Part shown: positions 1 to 11,534 of the stretch, piece after piece
How the letters are laid out: each line of letters opens with the position of its first letter
Position numbering within the stretch: the stretch's first letter is position 1
Assembly (NCBI GenBank): GCA_027625915.1
Contig: JANTQA010000023.1
Location: 15,252,001 to 15,316,000, forward strand
Direction: 5' to 3'
Origin: Anaeramoeba flamelloides
Lineage: Eukaryota; Metamonada; Anaeramoebidae
DNA length: 64,000 nt
Notes under the pieces: model-generated
Told to the model about the DNA's origin: nothing
The model's database searches: none
What the model saw: only the letters and a program-made list of their open reading frames with translations
Made by a program: the position numbers and the translations under genes

Positions 1-198
1 AATTTAGATTGATTTTTGTATCTATTATTTATTTTTTTTTTTCTTAAGTATTGTTTGAATTGAAATATTTATAATTAGAAATATCAGAAAAATAAATATT
101 TTTTTTGATCAAAAATTATATTATCTAATATAAAACTAAAAATATGTTGTATCATTTTAAAGAATTAATTGAATTTTTAATAAAAATAATAGGCAAGG

Positions 199-202
<4 letters not shown>

Positions 203-235
<33 letters not shown>
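203..235. repeat. (TA)n microsatellite
   Basis: An uninterrupted TA dinucleotide run of about 33 bases in AT-rich spacer. I see no gene around it in the first 500 bases. Confidence 0.9.
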
Positions 236-238
<3 letters not shown>

Positions 239-539
239 AAAAATGTGAAATTTGTTTTTGAAGCAATCAACTCAAATTATCAAGTTATTTAGATGATGCT
301 AACATGTATATTTATAATACAAAATATAAATTACTCGAATGGTGTGGTTATTAGATCTCAACAAGAGTTTATTTTATTATAATAAAATTATAAAATGTAA
401 ATTAATCTCTTTTTTTCCAATTTTTTTTTGAAATTTGTGAGGAAAATTTTAACTTTTCAGCATAATTAATCCACATTGATTAAAAATGTGAACATTATAG
501 TAAACAATAAAAATATTTTGGAAATTCATTTTTTATTTT

Positions 540-1870
540 GAAAATTGTATTTACTATTCACTCGTATGAAAAAATAATATTTAAAAGTTCAAGTTTGCAA
601 ATAATATTACAAAAATTATCATTTCATCATTTTTAATCGATTTTATTCACAATATAATCAACATTCCATTTCTTAACAATCTTGGGGTTGTTGATTTATT
701 TTTTTTAATATTAATAGGATATTTAAAAGTCTCCAGTCTAGAAAAAAGGTCTATTTTGAGGTAAAAAATTTTTAAATGTATGTGATAATGAATTTTCTTT
801 GAATTCAACTTGAGGATATTTTTTTTGAATAGATAATAACTAATATTTTGAAAATAAATTCTTATTAGCTAAAAAAACTCTAATATGGAAAAAAAACTGA
901 TGATAAATATTGAAAATGTACGTCAAGTGCTGTAGAGTACCTAGGTTTTCTTGAGGTTTTCTGTTTTATTTGTAAAGTTTTCTAGGTTTTTTTTGAGGGT
1001 TTCTGTTTTATCTGGGAAGTGCTCTCGGTTTTTTTACTTTTTGAAATAAACCGAAAATTTATTAAAATTTTCTGTTTATTTTAAAAAGTAAAAAAATATA
1101 ACGAAAATCTATCGATTTAACAAATAAACAGAAAACTCAAGAAAACCTAATAGAGCTTTTTTTTAATTTTTAAAATAAAGCTAAAATTTCTAAAAATTTT
1201 CTGTTTATTACAAACATTAATAAAAACCGTAAAGAAGTGTCCTTCAAGTACCTAGCTTTTCTTTAATTTTTGAAATTGGAAGAAAATATCAAAAATTTTC
1301 TTTTTATTTCTTAAATCAAAAAAAAGCTAATGGCGGTTTTCCAGAATTAAAAAAAATTGAGAAAAATTTTTGATTTTACTCTATCCTTTTAAATTCTGGA
1401 AAGCCTAAAGAAAAGTGTCCTATGTTTTCTTTTTACTTTTTGAAACAAACCGAAAATTTCAAAAATTGTCTGTTTATTACAAAAATTAAAAAAAATCCTA
1501 ACGGAAAAATAAAAAATGGATTTGTTTTTTTTTTCAATTTAAATGAACAAAGAATTCTTTAAGTGTCCCAATAATTGATCCCCTTTTGAAAGATATTCAT
1601 CAAATTTAAAATACTTTTGAAATATAATAAAATTTCCTCATAACTGTATAAAAAAATATATATATAAATTTTTTACTATTAAATTAAATAAAAATCTTAA
1701 TAGAACCTGGAAAATTGGATTTTCTAACTTAAATTGTAAAATGTCTTTAAAAATATTTTTTCATCAAAGATCTTTTATTAACCAATATTTTTTGTTCTAA
1801 TTAAAGGTATTAAAAAAGGTAAAATTAGCAAATATTTTTTTATCTTTTGAAAATATTTAATTTAATCGTG
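540..1870 (-). repeat. Left arm of a long imperfect inverted repeat
   Basis: Read in reverse complement, this segment matches 6295-7090 through several diagnostic blocks, in the same order. One block around 600-860 matches 6780-7040 (a stretch with ATTCACAATATAATCAACAT here and ATTGATTATAATGTGGAT there). Another at 1500-1860 matches 6300-6640, sharing TTTAAATGAACAAAGAATTC. The left arm is longer because repeat sequence at about 885-1500 is largely absent from the right arm. A third, partial copy of the outer block lies at 55010-55330. Confidence 0.75.
885..1500. repeat. Palindromic dispersed repeat built on CCTAGGTTTTCTTGAGG
   Basis: Several degenerate units of CCTAGGTTTTCTTGAGG followed by TTTTCTGTTTTATTTG appear here, first direct and then inverted (about 945-1010 against 1120-1150). 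The same units recur at 49440-49900, including the G+C-richer block CTCTACGGCACTTGG, and more weakly near 6640-6770 and 22140-22390. No open frame of note. It looks like a non-autonomous repeat that has expanded inside the left inverted-repeat arm. Confidence 0.65.
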
Positions 1871-2141
1871 ATCGTGTAGTGGTAAAAAAATTGAAAAGGA
1901 AAAAAAGTTCAAGAAAATTCTTAATTAACAACCTCCCTGGGAACACGAAGTAAGTCAATTCAAAAGATGAAACAAATTAACTTGTAAGAGTAATTTATTC
2001 TCTTATTATCAATCAAATCAACAATTTTATTTTTAATCTTTTTTGAATTAAAATTTGATTATAGATTTAGGAGATCTCAAAAATTGTTCCGGATTTATCA
2101 AAAAAAGCCACAATGAGAAATAATTGGGTTAAAAAAAGTAG

Positions 2142-2463
2142 GGAATTATAACTTTATCTCTTCAGGTCCATAGGAATTCTATAATTTTCCTATTTTGAAA
2201 TTTCTCATTTTCCCAAATCAGATTCTTAAATGTAAGTATGAAGTGTTTTCAAACAAAACCTAACCATTGTTGATAAGACTTGGTATTTTTTTTAATTGTT
2301 TTTATTAGAAACTAGACAACACAAACCTTTGAAGAATAAAGTTGCTCGGGTGTGGTAGCACTGCCAACTTACAATTCGGAATCTGATTTGGGAAAATGAG
2401 AAATTTCAAAATAGGAAAACATAAGATTCTTGTGGATCCCAATAAGATACAGGGTATAATTCC
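2142..2463. mobile_element. Foldback (MITE-like) element, about 320 bp
   Basis: Arms of about 84 bp at 2142-2225 and 2379-2463 are reverse complements; both carry the block CCTATTTTGAAATTTCTC, read on opposite strands. The roughly 150 bp centre contains ATTAGAAACTAGACAACAC, which is nearly identical to the centre of the foldback element at 61917-62320, so the two belong to one family. It has no coding capacity. I could not define a target-site duplication. Confidence 0.8.
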
Positions 2464-3598
2464 ACAATTTTTTGAATGGTGTATCCCTGGTAATATACTT
2501 TTTTACATCGTCCTTAACTATTTTAGAATTTTTTAAAAATCACTTAATCATCGAAAAGCCCATAATAAAGAAAAGTAATATAAAAAAACTTGTATTAGAA
2601 TCAATCCCCCAATTTATTGTAAATCATTTATTTTTTCTTTTAATAATTGAACTTACTTTTCATGTTCAAGTTCATTAAGGCTTTTTATTCAAAATCAGGT
2701 TGAACAGTTTCACTTTTTTTCAATAATCAAAATTATCTATTTCTCCTAATAAATATCTACTTTTTGAATTTCATTTTTTTTTTTATAAATTTTTGATGTA
2801 TTTCCTATTTCAAATTTTTAAAATGTAAAATAAACTTTTTGGAACATCATTAAAGAATTCTTCTTCGAAAGCTCAAACAAAAAAAAAACATTAAAATTAT
2901 TATTTGTGGATGTTCATCTTTTCAGAATGGATTTCTCAAAATTAAATTATTCAAAAGAATTCTAATATAAACTTAGACAATACTAATTTTATAAGAATTT
3001 TATGAAGATAAAAAAAGAAAATGAAATTGAATTTGATATGTTTTTACGAATAAAAAAATTGTAATTGAAACTAATAATGAAAGATTTCTTGATTCGAAAA
3101 GAAAAATAATTCAGGCTTCTCACTTATATTGAATAGATATTTTATCTACAAAAAAAAATGAAATTTTTTTATCAATTAATGGATTAAAGACATTTTATTT
3201 AACTACTGATGTTAAATTTTTAAAGTGTCATTCTGACAAGTTGATTTTAACGGAATTTAATCTATATATAATTTTTTTTTTTGATAAAAAAGGGTTTTTA
3301 AAATCATATGTTTATTAAAAAACATATTCTATACCTTGTAATTAGAAGTTTACTAAACCATAATATTATGTTTGAAACGAGATTTGAAAAAACTTTAAAA
3401 ACATTTCTTTTTAATTATTTATAAAATGAATTCAATTCAAAATTTTGGTTTGTATATTACTTCTTTCTTAATTAATTTTTTTCTCCTTTTTTTTTTCATT
3501 TCTTCTGTTAACAATAAAAAAAAAAATTATTAACTTAAACCTCCCCTGATATCACAATTCTCATATCAAATTGATTAAAATTAAATTACTTCAAAAGA

Positions 3599-4934
3599 AA
3601 AAAAATGGTATAAAAAGTGTCCTAATTGCAATTATGAATGTAATTGTCTCAAAAGTGTGAAAATCATTGAAAAAAAAATCTGTAGAGATTTGTCTCCAGA
3701 GTGTATTTATTGTCAGGGCTCTGGTCTCAATTATATAGTGTTGGAATTCAAAACCGAAAAAAAAAAAAAAAAAAAGAGCAAAAGGCTGATCACAAAGAGA
3801 ATCAAATATTATTTTAATCAAAATAAAAATGATCAAATGATTGATTTCTGTAAGTGTGGATTGGTTTCCAATCCGGACGAATGTGTAAAGTGTCAGGGAA
3901 CTGGTATTTTTTCAATTTATTATCAAAATAAAAAATATTATATTTGTGATTTTGATAATCCAAAAGTTAGAAGCTGTAAAAATTGTGAAGGTATTAATTG
4001 TAAGAAATGCCGTGGATATGAATTTACATCAATAAAATTAGAGGATGGTTTGTCTATTGTAACAAAAGAAATATACGAAACAAAAACAATTGAGGACGCA
4101 CCAATCTGTTCGCACTGTATAAAAAAATTAAATTTCCAAGACTGTGTATTATGCTTTGGTTCCAAAATAATCTTAAAAAATGTTCAAATATGTCAATATT
4201 GTTTAGGTTATGGATTTTATTTTAAGAAAAAAGTAAAACCAAGCGTGTACAGATACCAGCCATGTTCGAATTGTCAAGGTAGAGGGGTACCATTTAGATC
4301 TTATCTAAATGTAAATTTAAAAGAATGTAAAACAATAATGAAACGAATCATTGCATTTAAGCAGTTTTTGAATGATTACAAATTGAAATATAAACTGAAA
4401 ATGGATGGTAAAATTCAAGAATTTTTATTTGCCAATGAGATTTATATTGATCAGCAAATGTATGAAGAAGAGATATTAAATGAACTTTCTTTTCCACTTG
4501 TGTTCCAGTCCCTAAAGAATTCTTTCAATACAATGCGGATTATCGAAGAACACATAGAAAATAACTTAACAAAAGAGCAAAAAAGTAACAATATATTGCA
4601 AATTATGCAATTACGTTTCATAAGAAGATTTACAAATTGGCCTCACCATTCGTTAAGTATGAAAGAACAAGCAGGCTTCATTATTGATAAAAATATTTTA
4701 ATAGCTTTACTTGAACTTTTAGAAGATGTAATAATGACCCTATTTAAAATTGAAAAAAATGATATTTCAATCTTGGATATTAAAGAAAAAGAAAAGATTG
4801 AACAAAATAAAATTCATACACTTCAAAAAAGTAATATAAGTCAAAATTTAACGAGATTTTTATTGAATTCAATAGATAAAAACACAAATGAAAATTACAC
4901 AATTAGAAACTTTTTTTTATTCCAGAAAAAGTGA
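3599..4934 (+). CDS. Cys-rich DnaJ-type zinc-finger-like protein (5' end uncertain)
   Basis: The frame runs open to a TGA at 4932-4934 and encodes at least 445 residues. The N-terminal half has about seven Cys-pair modules such as CPNC, CIYCQGSG, CVKCQGTG, CKKCRGY, CVLCFGS, CQYCLGYG and CSNCQGRG. This resembles the CxxCxGxG zinc modules of DnaJ/Hsp40 proteins, but no J domain (HPD motif) is visible. The second half is a mostly helical, Lys-rich region without a recognised domain. The first ATG inside the exon is far downstream of the first cysteines, so translation must begin in an upstream exon. A candidate is an ATG exon at 3002-3060 ending at GTAATT, phase-compatible with an acceptor AG at 3597-3598; this is unproven. 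A function in binding zinc or unfolded protein is inferred only from the motif. The gene lies inside the long inverted repeat. Confidence 0.75.
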
Positions 4935-5289
4935 GCCTATTTTTAATTAAATTAATACTGTATAGTATTTTCTTTTAATTTTTCTAGAATCACTTCTTGG
5001 ATAATTGGATTTTTTTCAAATTTCAATTCTCTTTTTGTTTTTAAAAAAACTTTTGGGAATTAACCAAAAGATAAGAAAATACCAAGTTTTATTTTTCCAT
5101 TATTTATATTATTATCATATTTACTACTCTCACATATAAATCTATTTTTGGTGGTAAGATGGATATATTTTTTTAATAAAAAAAAAAACTCGTAAAAATA
5201 CACAAAAAAATTTTTTGTTTTTTTCCAAAAAATATTATTTCTCCCTTTTTAAACAAATTGTTTTATTTTGGCATCCAAACCAATTAAAT

Positions 5290-6160
5290 TTGATTTAAGC
5301 TGATTTGTGGTTTTTTTGTAACCCTATAAATATGAAAGGGCAAGGATTTTGTAACATTCTTGAGATAAAAATTACTCATCTTAGAAATGAAAAAAAAAGA
5401 AAAAAAACTAAAAAAAAAATCTACAAAATCCGAAAAAGTACCAGAAAAAGTCATAATTCGAAATTAAAAGTTATTTTTTTGGTGATAAATCACAGCCATT
5501 TAAATTGGAAATTGGGTATCTCTCTTTGTTGATAATTTCTAAAAAGATCTTTGTTTTTCATTTTTGATTTTTTGAGATGGATCGTACATTACATATTTCA
5601 CTTGGGTTTTCATTGGTATTAGCTTCTCATAATAATAAAAACAATTTTTTTTTAATATTTTAAAAAAATACTAAACTATTTTTCAAACAAAAGGGCACAC
5701 CATTTTTTAAAATATTGAATTATAATTTTTATTGTTTAGTTTTAATGAGTTTTAAAGATTCATTTGAGTGTTTTTTTATGTTTTAAAGCGTTTCTTAGAT
5801 TTTAGAATGATACTACAATTAATTTGATTCATTTATGAATAATTCTTAAAATTTTTTGTGCACTTTTATTTGAAAAAGAGTTTATTTGTAATCTTAATTA
5901 CTTTAACCTTGAAAAATGAAAAAAAAATACAAAAAATTCTCACAGAAACCTCAAAAAGTTTCAAAGAGTGAGACTTCAAAACCAACACGTTTGTTTTGTA
6001 AATTAGAATTCAAAACTATATGAATTAGATATCCAATGTCTCTCTTTACTTCTTTGTTTTAAAGATCCCCTGAATTTTCATTGTTTAATTTTTTAGATAC
6101 ACCACATATTTGGTTTATTTTTTATTGGTATTAGGCACTCAGACAAATGCCTCAAAGTTT
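5290..6160. repeat. Imperfect tandem duplication, period about 0.5 kb
   Basis: The segment ending near 5640 and the one ending near 6150 share, in order, a Lys-codon-like A-rich stretch, a TATCTCTCTTTG-like block, CATTTTTGATTTTTTGAG / CATTGTTTAATTTTTTAG and TTGGTATTAG. Both are AT-rich and non-coding. They fill most of the gap between the Cys-rich gene and the right inverted-repeat arm; the rest of 4935-5290 shows nothing recognisable. Confidence 0.55.
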
Positions 6161-6294
6161 TTTTTGGATTCAACATTTTTTTTTTATCAAAATGGCTTGG
6201 AAATTAGTAAAAAATTTATTCAAAAAATTTCATTTATGACTATTGGTTTTTAAGTGAGCTATTTACAAAAACAGGATCATGAAAAAAATATTTT

Positions 6295-7090
6295 TTAAAA
6301 AAAATTAAATATTTGCTAATTTTACCCTTTTTACTAACTTCAATTAGAATAAACACAATTGGTTAATAAAGGATCTTTAATCAAAAAATATTTTTCAAGA
6401 TATTTTACTATTTAAGTTAGAAAATCCAATTTTCCAGATTCTATTAATATTTTTTTTCAATTTAATAGTAAAAAATTTGAAAAAGTTTTTCTTCAGAGAT
6501 AAGAGGATATTTTATTTTATTTTAAATGTATTTTAAATCTAAAGAATATTTTTCAAATAGATAACATATCATTTTGACTATTAACGAATTCTTTGTTCAT
6601 TTAAATTGGAAAAAATAATTTTTCTTGGATTTTCCGCTAGTTTATTTTTAATTTTTGTAATAAACAGAAAATTTAAGAAATTTTGGGTTTATTTCAAAAA
6701 GTAAAAAAAAAACCTAGTACACTCACAATATTTATCGTAAGTTATTTTTTTTTCGTATTTGAGTTTTTTTAGATTGGTAGAGTGTTTTCAAAACTATTAG
6801 TTAGTATCTATTCAAAAAAAATATCCTAAAGTTGAATTTAAAGAAAATTCAAAGTCACATCCATTGAAAATTTTTTACCCCAAAATAGACCTTTTTTTCT
6901 AGACTAGTGACTTTTAAAAATCCCAGTTATATTAATAACAGTAAATAGAACACCCACGAGATTTTTAAGAACTGGAATATTGATTATAATGTGGATAAGC
7001 TCAATTAACAATGATGAAATCATAATTGAAATTGTAGTTTTGTCAAACTTTTGTTCAATTTTATTTTTTCATACTAGTGAAACTGGGGCA
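6295..7090 (+). repeat. Right arm of the long imperfect inverted repeat
   Basis: Reverse-complement partner of 540-1870, with blocks in matching order out to the shared TTTTTTCATACTAGTGA near 7070-7083. The two arms enclose about 4.4 kb that contains the Cys-rich gene. The outer part (6780-7060) has another direct copy at 55060-55330. Confidence 0.75.
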
Positions 7091-7234
7091 AAATTATTTT
7101 AAAATATCTCTATTAAATACAATCTCCAAAAAAATATTTAAATATCCAAAATAATTAACTAACATTCATTGATTCTTAATAATAATTCAATTTGTTTCTT
7201 AGTATTGTATTACATAAATTAAAGGTATTAAATT

Positions 7235-7650
7235 TTCTAATCTCAATTTTATCCGATATTTTTAAGGGGTGAAAATTGGTGTTTATTGTTTTCTTTTTGA
7301 TCGAAAAAATCTTTTTCATAAAATTTTTAATCTCAGGAAATTAACAATTTGAATTTTAAACATCTAACTGTGTTTTTTGGTCTAAAATATCATTTATTCC
7401 CTTTCCATATTTCCAGTTTTTTATTGAAATTAGTCGTGCATTGTTTTCACCAAAAAAAGTGTAATTTTTTTTTTTTCATTTTTTGGAAATATTTCATCTT
7501 ATATATTATGAAATAAATACCTTAGTCGTTGATTCAATCGGTATTAAGAATTCACTTTTTTGGAATTGTCAATTTTCAAATACTTTCACTAACAAAGATT
7601 ATTTTTTATGAAATGTAAAACAAAAACACCGCACTTTTTTGGAAATTCCT
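7235..7650 (+). repeat. Dispersed repeat, second copy at 50860-51545
   Basis: Shared blocks in the same order include TCTCAATTTTAT, GTGAAAATTGGTGT, TTTTTTATTGAA, TTTTTTGGAAATAT and CACTTTTTTGGAAAT. The other copy lies just upstream of the kinase-domain exon at 51669. It is AT-rich with no convincing open frame in either copy. Confidence 0.65.
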
Positions 7651-9445
7651 TAGTATGAATTTCTTTTTCAATGGTAGAAAAGAAAGAAAGAAATGTTGGA
7701 TTTAGTAATTTTTTGTACTCCTTTTCTTAGATGAGTTAATGTGCTCAGCATTAGAAAGAAAAAAGTATAACTTTTTATTTGAAATAAAGGTTTATGAAGT
7801 CCACAAAATATATAATAACATGCAAATAGAAAAAAAAAATGTAATAATTTTAGATAGAGACAACAATAAGTTTACACTAAAATTAAATATCGATGATAAT
7901 AAAAAAATTTAACTTTTATGGGCAATTTTTTAAGGTGATAAGTGTAAAATTGTCGATAAAAACACTTTTGAAAGATTTCTCATTATCTCAGTAATATTTT
8001 CCCACCTTGATTTTATTTGAGAAACAATGAAAAATTTCAACAGTTTTCAAATTATTCTTTTATAGATCTGAGATCCATTCAAAATTAATGGTAGTGTTTG
8101 AGAATTTACATTTTTACACTATAAACCCAAACATTCCTCAGGTTTTTTTAATTATTTTCCACAGCCATTTTTACTTGTTTGATTTGTTTTCAAATTTGAA
8201 CTTGAACTTGAAAAACCTTAGAAGTGATTTTTTTTTTTAATATTTACATTCATAATCTATTTGAGAGTTTTTTATTGTTTGTTTGGGGGTTTTTAAATTT
8301 GGAATAAATAAATCTTTTTGTTCAATTTCTTCAGAATGAAAATTAATTTTCAGGAATCAAAGTACAATATCACAATAACCCACAACACCCCCCAGAGTGG
8401 AAACCAAGTACTTACCAAAGTATTTATCATAAAAAAATAGCTCTTTAAATAATTCCATGTCCCAAATCAGTGATTTTTCTGTCATTCAAAACGGGCCAAA
8501 ACTTTTCTCTTTTTTCCAAATATTTTTTTAACTTCCTTGACCACTCAAAAAAAGAACTAAAAAAATTCAATATATCCAATTTTTTTGTAAATTTTATAAA
8601 TTAATAATTTCCAAAGATGTTATAAACTTTTTTGTTCACTTTAAAGTTTTAAAAAAAAATTTTCAGAGCTTTAAATAAAAAATTTGTTTTGTATATTATT
8701 GTCAAAATAATATATACCGAAAAGTTTGATCCATGTTTCCTATTAAAAAGTATGTTTTTTTTTTTTTTTGTAATAGAATACCTATACATTTACCAAACAA
8801 ATAAACCTAATAATAAACCCTAAAAAATATGTTACTGATTTATTAAAATTCTATTATTTGAAGAGAAATTCCAAAAAAAAAAAAAGGATCAAATTGAAAA
8901 ATTTATCTCAAAAAATAGAGTTAATTTTGAGACAAAAATTTTTATATCCCAAAAAATGAGAAAAAAATTACAAAAAATTTTGACCAAATTGTTATCCTAA
9001 TTGCGTTCATAATTTAAAGTTTTCTTAAAATATCAAGCATTTTACCTTCAAAATTGATATGAACTTATGTGTATACTACTGTGTAGTGAAATCGGTGTTC
9101 TATTGGAACAAGAAGAAAAAAAATCATGGATTTTTTTTTGAAACACAAATAATAGTAGACGGGTACAGATTATTTCTATCATAATAAATCTAAAAAAAAA
9201 CCTGTAAATTAGTTGGCAACATAAAATTTTATCACAAAAAATGTTTTGAAGTTTGTATACTGGATATAAAAATATAGAATTTGAACCAAAAAGTTGTAAA
9301 CTGTTTTTTTGGATTAATCAGACTTTAAAAAAATTGAAAATTAAAAAAAAGTTTAAATTCTTTTCTAGAACATGTAGAGTGGATTAGAAATGAAAAAACT
9401 TTGAATAACTAACTTGAAAACTGAGTTATTGTTTCTGAAAAAAAT
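7651..9445. other. AT-rich spacer with one repeat copy
   Basis: No gene that I can support. It contains the inverted repeat copy at 8720-8960, described separately. Short stop-free runs at 7731-7912 (+), 8237-8485 (-) and 9020-9185 (+) were considered and set aside because runs of this length are expected by chance here. Confidence 0.5.
8720..8960 (-). repeat. Dispersed repeat, inverted copy (others at 32060-32500 and 61456-61905)
   Basis: In reverse complement it shows, in order, TTTTTTGAGATAAATTT, AATTTGATCCTTT, AAATAATAGAA, AGGGTTTATT and a poly-A/T tract. The same blocks occur in the two plus-strand copies. Copies differ at many positions and by small length changes, which suggests an old, non-coding family. 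Confidence 0.65.
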
Positions 9446-10017
9446 GATTCCTTTATTAAGGATTACAATCCCTGAAATTTGAAAAAAAAATATCTTGTGT
9501 AGGGTGTAGTGAGTTGTCGATTTGGTTCTTAGCTGATCGATCTTGTACTTGGTATGGATTTTAATAATGGCTCAAAATGGCAATTTTTGACAATTTATTA
9601 TTTTTTTCCCGAATTTCCTAGTGTAAGATTAATAGATTGATAGGTGTTCAAGAATAACTTTTGAATTTTGGGTTGTAGAAGAAAAAGAATCTTGATTTAC
9701 TTTTTTGTCAATTAACCAAATGAAAAAATAAAATATTTTAAAACCTCTCAATAAAACCAAACTTATTTAAAAATTTTCAATCAACAACAACACAAAACAC
9801 ATTTTTTTATAACTTAAGTTCCAGCCAATTAATCTTAAACTCTTTAATTCGGATTTCAGAAAAAAAGAAATTCTCAAAAATGGCCATTTTGAGCCATTAT
9901 TAAAATCCATACCAAGTACAAGATCGATTAGCTAAGAACCAAATCGGTAAGTGGTAACAAACGAAACAAGATAATCTTTTTTCAAATTTCAGGGATTGTA
10001 AACCTTAAATCAATTCC
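9446..10017. mobile_element. Foldback element upstream of RPS7, about 570 bp
   Basis: Two arms of about 170-195 bp (9446-9640 and 9824-10017) are reverse complements. They share long blocks such as GATCTTGTACTTGGTATGG, TTTTAATAATGGCTCAAAAT and ACAATCCCTGAAATTTGAAA. The spacer of about 180 bp is AT-rich and non-coding. The element ends about 180 bp before the RPS7 start codon, so it probably overlaps or borders that promoter. High arm identity suggests a fairly recent insertion. Confidence 0.85.
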
Positions 10018-10198
10018 TCTAATGGGTAATGTTCAAATAAAAGTACATCGAAAATTAATTCGAATTTGAAATTATTGACTGTAAAGTCATTTTAAATATA
10101 AGTTTCTTATTTCTAAAGAATCAAGAACTCTGACAATCCCACTTGATTTTGCCAATTTTTACATTTATTTTTTTTTATTTTTATTCACTTTTTTTGAA

Positions 10199-11355
10199 AT
10201 GTCCACAAAAGAAGGTATGCTTTCTTTTCAATCTTTTTTTTTTTTTTTTCTTTTTCTTTTAAAGGAATCAAGCTATTCTAAGCCAAAACAAAATTACTTA
10301 ACTATTACAATTTCGCCCTCAAATAGCTTTATCACTTAGAAAAATTGTCAAACCAAAAGGAAAGCCAACAGATCTTGAAAAAAAAGTTGCTCAAGCTTTT
10401 TTCAATCTTGAAATGAACACAGAAAGCCGAGAACTCAAATATAACCTTTCTAGATTATACTTTTCTGGTGCTGTCCAAATCCCAATCCGTAAAAAAAGAA
10501 AAGCAATCATCGTCTTTGTACCAGTACCCTCATACAATGGTTTCCAAAAAATCCACGATCAATTTGTTGGTGAATTAGAAAAGAAATTTTCAGGCAATCA
10601 TGTTGTTCTTGTTGCTAACAAAAGAATTTTCAAACCAGAAACCAAAAAAGTTTCTTTTAAACAAAAAAGACCAATGTCTCGATCTCTTACTACTGTAGGT
10701 TTTTTTTTTCTTTGTTTATTTTTTTTTTTTTATTTATTTTTTTTTTTTATTGAAAAAGTTGCTTTTTTTTTTTTTTTTTTTTTTTTTTTATTTATTTTTT
10801 TTTGATACCAATAATTTCTAAACAACAACAAACATCTCAAAATTGAACAACAACCTTTTTTAATTTTTTTTTTTTTTTTTACACACACCACCAACCTAAC
10901 CATACAAAATTTTTTTAATTTGCTTTTTTTTTTTTTCATCCATAGGTACACAACTCTATTTTAGAAAACATTCTCTACCCATGTGAAGTTATTGGAAGAA
11001 GAACACACTATCACCTTAATGGAAAAAAAACTTTCAAAGTGTAAAATCCATTTTTTGTTTAATTCAATTTTTTTTTTAATTGTCCGTCCTTTTTTTGTTT
11101 TGTTTTTTAATTTTTTTTTTTATTTTTGCTTTTTTGTTTTATTTTTTCTTTGATAACTTTTACAAACAAACTAAAAAAAAAATCAATAAATAATTTCAAT
11201 TCTATAGAATTTTAGCCGGAAAAGATAAAACCACAGTCGAAGGAAGAATTCAAACATACACCAAAGTTTATAAACATCTTACACAAAAGAATATTGTATT
11301 TGACTATTCAATTTCGCCAGTCTTGAAAAAAGAAAAAAGAAACAAAAGAAAATAA
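10199..11355 (+). CDS. RPS7: 40S ribosomal protein eS7 (four exons)
   Basis: Cytosolic small-subunit ribosomal protein eS7. My exon model is 10199-10214, 10327-10694, 10946-11040 and 11208-11355, giving 627 nt and 208 residues; all junction phases agree and all introns are GT-AG. Family hallmarks include KIVKPKGKP, KAIIVFVPVPS, FQKIHDQFVGELEKKFSG, HVVLVANKRI and KQKRPMSRSLTTVHNSILE, followed by a VYKHLTQKNIVFDY tail. The length is slightly above the usual 190-200 because of a basic C-terminus. The first coding exon is only 16 nt (MSTKE plus one base); its intron begins GTATGC and has a good branch-like TTAACTAT before the acceptor. Introns 2 and 3 are full of T runs. Expression is probably constitutive. 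The identification is firm; only the exact exon 1 start could change. Confidence 0.96.
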
Positions 11356-11492
11356 AGTAATGAATAATTATTTACTATTATTTCTTCACCAAATATATAA
11401 AGTATGATAAATAATAATGAAAAATCTCTAAAATAAAGAACAACATAACATAGAAAATAAAGAATTTACTTAGAGTTTACAAGAACATTCTC

Positions 11493-11494
<2 letters not shown>

Positions 11495-11531
<37 letters not shown>
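11495..11531 (+). repeat. Poly-T tract of 37 bases
   Basis: An uninterrupted T run 140 bases downstream of the RPS7 stop codon. It may lie at the end of the RPS7 transcription unit. It is also the sort of tract that precedes a splice acceptor, and a stop-free stretch follows from 11572, but I could not build a gene from it. Confidence 0.9.

Positions 11532-11534
<3 letters not shown>

Noticed and set aside
2472-2678. Plus-strand open frame of 68 codons with KLVLESIPQFIVNHL, faintly like XK-related membrane proteins
   Set aside because: No ATG start, overlaps the edge of a foldback element, and the resemblance rests on a few hydrophobic residues.
3002-3330. Several open pieces upstream of the Cys-rich gene, including an ATG exon-like piece at 3002-3060 and a BTB-like stretch
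   Set aside because: The pieces are in different frames. Only the first is phase-compatible with the Cys-rich gene, and it is mentioned there as a possible first exon.
7731-7912. Stop-free plus-strand stretch of 60 codons after a TTTTCTTAG acceptor-like site
   Set aside because: Length is within chance expectation for such AT-rich DNA, composition matches the flanks, and no partner exon was found.
8330-8440. Possible U1-like RNA because of GTACTTACC on the plus strand
   Set aside because: The expected downstream U1 stem-loops and Sm site are absent; the motif is simply the complement of a GTAAGTAC donor-like sequence.
8237-8485. Two-exon minus-strand candidate with a GTAAGT donor, starting MTEKSLIWDMELF
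   Set aside because: Only 53 residues, acceptor without a polypyrimidine tract, no recognised family.
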